Part shown: one piece after another, positions 33,625 to 39,114 of the stretch
Layout of the letters: the number at the start of each line of letters is the position of its first letter
How positions within the stretch are numbered: position 1 is the first letter of the stretch
Origin: Phycisphaerales bacterium
GTDB taxonomy: Bacteria > Planctomycetota > Phycisphaerae > Phycisphaerales > UBA1924
Assembly: GCA_017642965.1 (NCBI GenBank)
Contig: JAEPOJ010000017.1
Location: forward strand, 39,764-78,877
Reading direction: 5' to 3'
Length of the DNA: 39,114 nt
Program-made: the position numbers and the translations under genes
Notes under the pieces: model-generated
What the model saw: the letters and a program-made list of their open reading frames with translations, nothing else
What the model was told of the DNA's origin: nothing
Database searches by the model: none

Positions 33625-35058
33625 TTAGCAGCCGGTCCAGGATGAGAGTGTGCCGAAGTAGTTGACGTCGTCCCAGTCGGCGTCGCCGTCGCCGTCGAGG
33701 TCGCCGTCCCAGATGCCGAAGTAGTCTGAGCCGTTGACGAAGCTGTCGTACCAGTTGGTGAAGAAGAGGTCGTAGTCGTCGCAGTCGACGGTGCCGTCGC
33801 CGTTGAAGTCGGCCATGTCGCCGGAGAAGCTGGAGGTGAGCTCTGGGTAGAGGCGTTGGAGCCAGTTGATCCTGCGTACGCTGCTGGGTGAGAGTGTGGA
33901 GTTCATGGACTGGGCGCTGACCCAGATGAGGAATCCGCGGTCGCGCATGCTGGCCATCTGTGCGAGTGTTGTGGCGCCGTTGTCGGACTGGAAGACGATG
34001 ATGGCTTCGGTGGTGTCGGGGTCGACGGAGATGGTGCTTGTTGTGTCTCTCCAGCCGCGGTTGTCGGCGAATGAGTCGGTTGCCATCCAGGGCATGGCCT
34101 CGAGGTAGTCAGTTTCTGGCCGGTGCGTGCCGCTGTCGTTGTACCAGGGGATGCCCTCGCCGACGAAGTTGACGGCGGCGTAGTCCGGGCTCTGGATGAG
34201 GTCGATGGTTCGGTCGCGGCCGAGGTAGCCTGTGCCGCTGGTATGCGATGAGTCTGCGGAGTTGTCGAGCCAGAGCGCGGTGCATCCGATGTCGAGCCAG
34301 GGGACGAAGTTCTGGTAGGTCTCCTGCATGCTCGATTGTTCTTTGGGGTCGACGAAGCAGTTTGCGGCGGTGATCGATGTTGCTGTGCCGGTGTTCCCTG
34401 GGTCTGAGCGGTAGTAGAAGCCGAGGTCGGTGTCGTCGTCGGAGCAGTCCCAGTAGGTGCCGTCGACGCTGTTGCCGAGGCCTGGCGCGGCGGGGTGTCC
34501 GCTCTGCCATGAGCCGATGAAGACGCCGAGCTCGAAGTCGGCATCGACGTTGGTGAGCGTGTCGTCGATCCAGTCCGCGAGGTCGATTTCGAGCAGGTCT
34601 TTCTGGTCGTCGTCGAGGTGGTGGTAGTGTGCCTGGGGGACGTACTGGCCGTCGACGTTGCCGCCCGGGCGGTTGATGGTGATTCTTCGGATTCCCTCAT
34701 CGAGGAAGCTGTCGAAGCGTTGTTTAATACCGAGGCGGTTGAGTGGTGAGGGCGAGGCGTTGTCCCACTGCGCGGTAGCCCAGTGTGGGACCTGCGCTTT
34801 GGGGTTGTCGTAGGTCATGGGGTCGCACCAGCGGGTGCCGGTGTAGAACGAGTGCCAGACGCCGGGCCTTCGGTCTGGTGTGAAGCTCAGGGAGGTGAGG
34901 GGGAGGGGGTCGTAGGTGTTTGCTGGTGAGAGTGGGCCTTCGAAGACGTAGTTGGCGCTGGAGGCGTCCGGCAGCGCGAGTGTGAACGAGTTTTCGCATT
35001 GGGCGTGTGCGATGGCGCCGGTGGCGCACAAGGCGATGATGTGTGCTGGCTTGAGCAT
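33625..35058 (-). CDS. Secreted protein with C-terminal dockerin-like EF-hands
   Basis: A 477-residue protein. AAGGAGGA precedes the ATG at 35058. The signal peptide is MLKPAHIIALCATGAIAHAQ. The 380-residue body has aromatic and acidic patches (RRITINRPGGNVDG, ELGVFIGSWQSGHPAAPGLG, WLDIGCTALWLDNSADSSHT, GIPWYN) that suggest a TIM-barrel hydrolase-like fold, but I cannot name a family. The last 70 residues hold two calcium-binding loops, DFNGDGTVDCDD (417-428) and DGDLDGDGDADWDD (about 451-464), ending SSWTGC. This is the planctomycete 'GC-type dockerin' tail, thought to serve attachment or sorting. Single copy, divergent from the next dockerin-type gene. Confidence 0.8.
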   Translation of the reverse strand: MLKPAHIIALCATGAIAHAQCENSFTLALPDASSANYVFEGPLSPANTYDPLPLTSLSFTPDRRPGVWHSFYTGTRWCDPMTYDNPKAQVPHWATAQWDNASPSPLNRLGIKQRFDSFLDEGIRRITINRPGGNVDGQYVPQAHYHHLDDDQKDLLEIDLADWIDDTLTNVDADFELGVFIGSWQSGHPAAPGLGNSVDGTYWDCSDDDTDLGFYYRSDPGNTGTATSITAANCFVDPKEQSSMQETYQNFVPWLDIGCTALWLDNSADSSHTSGTGYLGRDRTIDLIQSPDYAAVNFVGEGIPWYNDSGTHRPETDYLEAMPWMATDSFADNRGWRDTTSTISVDPDTTEAIIVFQSDNGATTLAQMASMRDRGFLIWVSAQSMNSTLSPSSVRRINWLQRLYPELTSSFSGDMADFNGDGTVDCDDYDLFFTNWYDSFVNGSDYFGIWDGDLDGDGDADWDDVNYFGTLSSWTGC

Positions 35059-35204
35059 TGCTCCTCCTTGGTGTGGTGGTTGTGAGTGACAGGGGAGGAG
35101 GGTACTTGGTGCTCGTGTCTCCGCAAGGGGCGTGGGCGTGGTTGGGCGAACTTCATCAAAACTAATTCATGTCGACAAGGCAGTGTTTGCGCATCAACAT
35201 TTAG

Positions 35205-35230
35205 TTGAGTTATTTTGTGCTTCTTATACT
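35205..35230 (+). promoter_or_regulatory. Weak candidate promoter for the LVIVD-repeat protein gene
   Basis: TATACT at 35225-35230 is a good -10 box in the AT-rich centre of the 292-base gap between divergent genes. TTGAGT (35205-35210) is only 14 bases away and TTAGTT (35201-35206) is 18 away, so the -35 is uncertain. Confidence 0.3.
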
Positions 35231-35350
35231 CAGAAATGTGGGCGGTGTGTTGCTCGTCGTTGACATTGTGGAGGGGTTGAGCGTTGGTGGTGTGGGGCGG
35301 GGTTGGTCGATAGTGGGGTTGGAACAGGGTTCTTTGAATGGAGATGATGG

Positions 35351-37447
35351 ATGCTTGATCGAGCGATGATTGCGGCGGTTGTGTTTGGGTGTGCCGGGGG
35401 TGTTGCTGGTGCGCCGGAGGGGGTGGAGAGTGTGTTGTGCCGGGCGTCGGTGGTGGGGGAGGTGGCGATCGTCGATGAGGTTGATGATCTGCTCGTTGAC
35501 GGTGATTTCATGTATGCGTTGAGCGGTGATGTGCTGCGTGTGTATGACGTGGGCGACGCGGTCGAGCCGACGCTTGCGGGCACGTACGTGCTGGGGGCGA
35601 GTGCGAGCCGGATTGGTCTGTCCGGTGGGCGGTTGTTTGTTGTTGGTTCGAGCTCGATTCGAGTGTTCGACGCTGGTGATCCGTTGGGGCTGGTTGAGCT
35701 GAACGCAATCGATATCGCGTATGGTGGGTCGTTGGATGTTCGGTTTGTTGGGGCGCGGGTGTTTGTTGCGGACGAGTGGCAGGGGCTGCGATCGTTCGAT
35801 TTCAGCGATGTGATGAGCCCGGTTATGGCCCAGGTGCCGGCCTTCAATCCGGGGACCGGCTCTGGGTTTGTCGAGCTTGTTGGTGGGTTTGTTGTGTATG
35901 GCAACTCGTATCACACCGCCCGGGTCTTTGACTACAGCGATCCGGCATCGTTGGATGTCGTCGGTGATTTCGATCTGTATATGCAGCCTCGCGAGAGCGC
36001 ATCGGATGGCTCGTACCTGTTCAGGCTGGGCGTGGATGAGCAGACTCTGGATGAGGGGTTCCTGGTCTATGACGTGACCGATCCTTGGAGCCCGGTGTTG
36101 GTTTCGTCCGTGCTGGTGGGGGGCACGGAGCTGGAGTACTTTTCCGAGCAGGGGGTCGTGCTTTCGAAACGGGATCATGCGATCGAGTTGATCGATGTGC
36201 GTGATCCGATTGATCCTGCCTTGCTCGGGTCGGTCACGCCGGGGACCTCGACGAGGGAGAGCGCCATCGTTGGCGGGTACCTGTATCTCGCGCTGGGCGA
36301 TCGCCTGGAGGTGATCGATATGGGCCTGATCGGGGATCCGGTCTTGGGTGGTGTTGCGACGGCGAGCAGCGCGGTTCGGTTCGAGTTGCTTGGTGATTAC
36401 GCGTATGTCCTCGACAGTTTCAGCAACGTTGAGGGTTTGGGCGGGATCAGTGTGATCGATGTTTCGGACCCGCTCGATCTTCAGCACCGCGGCTCGGCGC
36501 GGTTCGCGGGTTACGCGCTGGATCTGGCTGTGGATTGGCCGTATGTCTACTCCGCGAATGAGTTCAACGGCGTTTCGATCGTTGATGTGGGTGACCCGGA
36601 TGGTGTGGTGCTGCTGAGCGAGACGAGCTTGGTCGGCGATCACTTGGGGTTGGCGTTGGACGTTGCGGTGCTCGGTGATGTGGCGTATGTCGCGAACAGG
36701 ACGCGCCTTGTGGTGCTCGATGTGTCGGATCGTGGCGCGCCCTGGGTGATCGATGAGATCGATGTGCCGGCGCTTGGTGTGCACGTGCATGAGGGCGTGC
36801 TGCTTGTGAGCTCGGACGATGATGCGCTGATCGCGTACGGGCTGGATGATCCGAGAGCCCCCGAGCGCATGGTGTCGCTGAGCGACTTCGGGTATCGGTT
36901 CGATTACTCGGTTCGCGATCACCCTTCCCGGTTTGTTGTCGATGGTGATCGGCTGTATGTTTCGGGCTCGTATGGGCATCTGCTGGAGTTTGAGCTCGAC
37001 CTGCCGGGTTCGATTGGGTTTGTACGTGAGCATCTCACAAGCTGGCGTTCGACCGGGTTCGCGTTGGAAGACGGGCTTTTCTTTGGGGTGGGTGGTCTTG
37101 AAGGGTTCGTGTACGAGGCGCGGCCGGACGGTTCATTGGCACAGCGTGCGGCGTTCACGAACCGGGAATGGATGGGGGACATTGCTGTGCGGGGCGATTA
37201 CGCGTTCTTCCTTGGGCGGCTGCGCGGGCAGGATGCGAGCGGGTTGGGCGTGGTGGACCTGCGCACGAGCTGCTCGGTGTGCCTGGCGGACCTGAACGGT
37301 GATGGGGTGCTCAGCTACTTCGACGCGGCGGCGTTGATGGCGGGGTATCAGGCGGGGGATATGAGCGTCGATCTGAACGGGGATGGGTCGATCGACTTTC
37401 ATGATGTCGCGGAGTTTTTGGATTCGTATGGGGCGGGGTGTCCGTGA
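35351..37447 (+). CDS. Secreted beta-propeller (LVIVD-like repeats) with GC-type dockerin tail
   Basis: A 698-residue protein with a short signal peptide (MLDRAMIAAVVFGCAGGVAG). The body consists of about 12 repeats of 40-50 residues. Each contains a 'D-x-x-Y-V/L' strand and a core like GISVIDVSDPLDLQ, FLVYDVTDPWSPVLV, AIELIDVRDPIDPALLG or LVVLDVSDRGAPWVI, the LVIVD-repeat pattern of propeller proteins. The C-terminus (644-698) holds two EF-hand loops, DLNGDGVLSYFD and DLNGDGSIDFHD, and ends GAGCP. The codons of this plus gene end in G or T, as expected from the G-rich plus strand right of 28 kb. Function unknown; probably an extracellular or surface scaffold. Confidence 0.85.
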   Translation: MLDRAMIAAVVFGCAGGVAGAPEGVESVLCRASVVGEVAIVDEVDDLLVDGDFMYALSGDVLRVYDVGDAVEPTLAGTYVLGASASRIGLSGGRLFVVGSSSIRVFDAGDPLGLVELNAIDIAYGGSLDVRFVGARVFVADEWQGLRSFDFSDVMSPVMAQVPAFNPGTGSGFVELVGGFVVYGNSYHTARVFDYSDPASLDVVGDFDLYMQPRESASDGSYLFRLGVDEQTLDEGFLVYDVTDPWSPVLVSSVLVGGTELEYFSEQGVVLSKRDHAIELIDVRDPIDPALLGSVTPGTSTRESAIVGGYLYLALGDRLEVIDMGLIGDPVLGGVATASSAVRFELLGDYAYVLDSFSNVEGLGGISVIDVSDPLDLQHRGSARFAGYALDLAVDWPYVYSANEFNGVSIVDVGDPDGVVLLSETSLVGDHLGLALDVAVLGDVAYVANRTRLVVLDVSDRGAPWVIDEIDVPALGVHVHEGVLLVSSDDDALIAYGLDDPRAPERMVSLSDFGYRFDYSVRDHPSRFVVDGDRLYVSGSYGHLLEFELDLPGSIGFVREHLTSWRSTGFALEDGLFFGVGGLEGFVYEARPDGSLAQRAAFTNREWMGDIAVRGDYAFFLGRLRGQDASGLGVVDLRTSCSVCLADLNGDGVLSYFDAAALMAGYQAGDMSVDLNGDGSIDFHDVAEFLDSYGAGCP

Positions 37448-37640
37448 GGGGATGGCAATAGGCAATCCGCCAGAGGCGGACCTTCGGCAGCAATGGGGAA
37501 GAGGGGGGAGAAAGTGCCCCTCCGTCGCTCCGCCTTTGGCGGATCGACACCTCCCCCGCAGGTGCGGGGGAGGCCGCACTGCGCCGCGTTGCGGCGAGTA
37601 CGGGCACCCGGCGGCGAGCAGGGCACCCGGGCGTAAATCG
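37448..37640 (-). repeat. Inverted composite repeat island after the propeller gene
   Basis: On the minus strand, in order: module F (37573-37612, GGGTGCCCGTACTCGCCGC with hairpin CGCCGC/GCGGCG), a full two-hairpin element (37516-37572; hairpin 1 CCCCCGCA/TGCGGGGG, hairpin 2 GTCG...CGAC enclosing CCGCC/GGCGG), a module-B-like piece (about 37468-37485) and module E (37452-37464). It lies between two genes ending towards each other. Confidence 0.8.
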
Positions 37641-37666
37641 GAAAAGAAAAGCCCGCGTTGTGCGGG
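37641..37666 (-). terminator. Intrinsic terminator of the PEGA lipoprotein gene
   Basis: On the minus strand CCCGC pairs with GCGGG around a 5-base loop and is followed by CTTTTCTTTTC. It lies about 50 bases after the stop of the PEGA gene. Confidence 0.65.
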
Positions 37667-37717
37667 TATGTTCTTTGGTGGGATGGTGCGCGGTGGTTAT
37701 GGGCAGCCGGCAGTTTT

Positions 37718-38122
37718 TTAGTCGGCGGTGGTGCGGGCCTGCTCGCGGAGGTTGGCGGCTCGGTCGAGCAGGTCTTCGCGTGCGGCTTCGGGGTCGGTGG
37801 ACTCGGGGACCGGGGTGAGGTCGAAGTGCCACTCGATGGTGTGGTCGATGTCCGCGGGGACGGCTGTGGCGGCGAGGTCGACCACGGGGTATTCGTGGAG
37901 GGGGGCCTTGGCCTGGCGGAGTTCGTGGACGTGCTCGTAGCCGGGCATGATGAGCTGGACGTCGTAGCCGCCGTAGAAGGTGAATCGGGTTTCGACTGGG
38001 GTGGTGCCGATGTCCTGATCGTTGAGGAGGACGCGGGCGCCGGGGGGGGTGGAGGTGACGCGGATTTTGCGTTGGACGCAGGCGGGGAGGAGGAGGAGGG
38101 AGAGGAGGAGGAGGAGGGGCAA
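37718..38122 (-). CDS. PEGA-domain lipoprotein whose start lies at a repeat boundary
   Basis: A 134-residue protein. The signal is almost all Leu (MPLLLLLSLLLLPAC), with Cys15 as the lipidated residue, encoded by a CTC microsatellite. Then RKIRVTSTPPGARVLLNDQDIGTTPVETRFTFYGGYDVQLIMPGYE (18-63) is a PEGA domain, a small beta-sandwich found in surface and cell-envelope proteins. The C-terminal 60 residues are helical and charged. The only usable start is a TTG at 38122 inside ATTGCC of module E; no ATG exists before residue 59. So either the repeat supplied the initiation codon or the original start was displaced by the repeat. It lies 260 bases after lptB on the same strand. Confidence 0.75.
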   Translation of the reverse strand: MPLLLLLSLLLLPACVQRKIRVTSTPPGARVLLNDQDIGTTPVETRFTFYGGYDVQLIMPGYEHVHELRQAKAPLHEYPVVDLAATAVPADIDHTIEWHFDLTPVPESTDPEAAREDLLDRAANLREQARTTAD

Positions 38123-38346
38123 TAGGCAATGGGGGGGAGAAGAAAGGCCCCCTCCGCCTCGCGTTGCTCGGCACCTCCCCCGTCAGGACGGGGGAGGAGA
38201 AAGAGGCCCCCTCCGTCTCGCTGCGCGAGACACCTCCCCCGCAAGCGCGGGGGAGGCCGCACTGGGCTGCGTTGCGGCGAGTACTCGAACTTACATGAAG
38301 ACCCCCTCCGTTCCGCCAGAGGCGGATCTGCGACAGACGGGGGAGG
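38119..38346 (-). repeat. Inverted composite repeat island between lptB and the PEGA gene
   Basis: Three inverted elements: 38298-38346 (module B with CCTCCCCCGT arm and G-tract but no hairpin 2), 38207-38256 (hairpin 1 CCCCCGC/GCGGGGG, hairpin 2 GTCTCGC/GCGAGAC) and 38148-38197 (hairpin 1 CCCCCGTC/GACGGGGG, hairpin 2 GCC...GGC). Module F lies at about 38254-38290, and module E (38119-38130) reaches the PEGA start codon. Nothing else is seen between the two genes. Confidence 0.85.
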
Positions 38347-38382
38347 AGGGTTGAATAGTCGCACTGCGCTTTGGTGGTTGTG

Positions 38383-39114
38383 TCAGGCATCGGCGGGCTC
38401 TTGTGTGGGGGCGTCGTGGTGTTCGGTGGGTTCGTCGAACTCGTCGCCTTTGAACATGGAGCCGAGGTAGGCGGAGCGGACCTGCTCGGAGTTGATGAGC
38501 TGCTGGGGTGTGCCTTCGGCGAGGACGCGGCCGTTGGTGAGGATGTAGGCGCGGTGACAGACGCGGAGGGTCTGCTGGACGTTGTGGTCGGTGATGAGGA
38601 TGGAGATGCCGCGCTGGGTGAGCTGGCGGATCTCTTCCTGGAGGTCTTCGACGGCGATGGGGTCGACGCCGGAGAACGGCTCGTCGAGGAGGATGAGCTT
38701 TGGGTTGGTGACGAGGGCGCGGGCGATCTCGAGCTTGCGGCGCTCGCCGCCGGAGCAGGTGCGGGCGAGGTCGTTTGCTTTGTGGGAGAGCGAGAACTGT
38801 TCGAGGAGCTCGGCGGCTCGTCGCTTGCGATCGGCGCGGGAGAGCTTGAGGGTCTCGAGGATGGCGAGGAGGTTCTGCTCGCAGGTGAGGCGTTGGAAGA
38901 CGGACGGTTCCTGGGAGAGGTAGCCCATGCCGAGCTGGGCGTGGCGGTACATGGGGAGCCCGGTGACCTCGGTGTTGTCGAAGATGACGCGCCCGGCGTC
39001 TCGTTCGATCATGCCGATGGTCATGCGGAAGGTGGTGGTCTTGCCCGCGCCGTTGCGTCCGAGGAGCCCGACGATCTCGGCGTGCTCTACCTCGAGGGAG
39101 ACGCCGTTGACGAC
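38383..39114 (-). CDS. lptB: LPS export ABC transporter ATPase LptB, N-terminal end outside the window
   Basis: The frame is open from the right edge to the stop at 38383 (243 residues visible). It starts inside the first beta-strands (VVNGVSLEVEHAEIVGLLG); Walker A is GRNGAGKTT, then FRMTIGMIERDAGRVIFDNTEVTGLPMYRHAQLGMGYLSQEPSVFQRLT, which carries the Q-loop (SQE) and is the LptB-type wording. The signature is CSGGERRKLEIARAL, Walker B LILLDEPFSGVDP, and the switch His lies in ITDHNVQQTL. LptB powers extraction of lipopolysaccharide from the inner membrane with LptFG and LptC. The last 20 residues are an acidic, His/Pro-containing tail beyond the family core. Only about 5-10 residues should be missing. 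Confidence 0.93.
   Translation of the reverse strand, partial: VVNGVSLEVEHAEIVGLLGRNGAGKTTTFRMTIGMIERDAGRVIFDNTEVTGLPMYRHAQLGMGYLSQEPSVFQRLTCEQNLLAILETLKLSRADRKRRAAELLEQFSLSHKANDLARTCSGGERRKLEIARALVTNPKLILLDEPFSGVDPIAVEDLQEEIRQLTQRGISILITDHNVQQTLRVCHRAYILTNGRVLAEGTPQQLINSEQVRSAYLGSMFKGDEFDEPTEHHDAPTQEPADA

Noticed and set aside
35210..37033. Open frame of 607 codons on the minus strand opposite the propeller gene
   Set aside because: Antisense shadow; composition full of Arg/His/Pro/Ile, no signal or domain, and the plus strand has clear repeats and EF-hands.

Overview
The window looks like chromosomal DNA of a planctomycete, most likely of the Phycisphaerae lineage. This is an inference from the following: high GC; secreted proteins ending in paired EF-hand 'dockerin-like' motifs with a terminal GC or GCP; a futalosine menaquinone gene (mqnA); an LPS-export ATPase (lptB); RNase E with long low-complexity tails; and many planctomycete-style lipoproteins and secreted proteins of unknown function. 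No rRNA, tRNA, CRISPR array, transposase or phage gene was found.

Layout. 1-396 is the start of a secreted protein that runs off the left edge. 660-2982 is a three-gene operon: a papain-like cysteine protease lipoprotein, a small lipoprotein and a four-helix membrane protein. 3046-17529 is mostly housekeeping: rho (-), a PTS enzyme I, RNase E with a structured leader, dxr, a TPR/O-GlcNAc-transferase-like protein, two sulfotransferase-like genes, a UDP-sugar epimerase, ybeY and a CNNM/CorC-type protein. The OGT-like, sulfotransferase and epimerase genes suggest glycan or glycoprotein modification at the cell surface. 17530-26 kb holds cysS, a GH57 amylase and several orphan secreted proteins. 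These are separated, and in two cases invaded, by a complex family of dispersed repeats. One orphan (23662-24696) has foreign composition.

27.4-32.2 kb is a minus-strand run in the order mqnA, DUF5063, an unusual sigma-like regulator, a Cys-rich exported protein, an HMA-domain lipoprotein and an outer-membrane beta-barrel. The last three look like envelope metal handling. 32.2-32.6 kb holds a probable structured non-coding RNA with an intrinsic terminator. 32647-39114 holds a NeuD/PglD-type acyltransferase, two dockerin-type secreted proteins, a PEGA lipoprotein and lptB (running off the right edge).

The most interesting structure is not a gene. A dispersed element consisting of two consecutive hairpins followed by a G-tract recurs about 17 times. 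The hairpin sequences change from copy to copy but stay self-complementary (compensatory change). The element is combined with other repeat modules in a largely fixed order, sits directly in front of start codons, and in two genes is read through in frame as protein. Left of about 28 kb nearly all copies point one way; right of it all point the other way. At the same place the plus strand switches from C-rich to G-rich, so the element is polarised with the replication strand.
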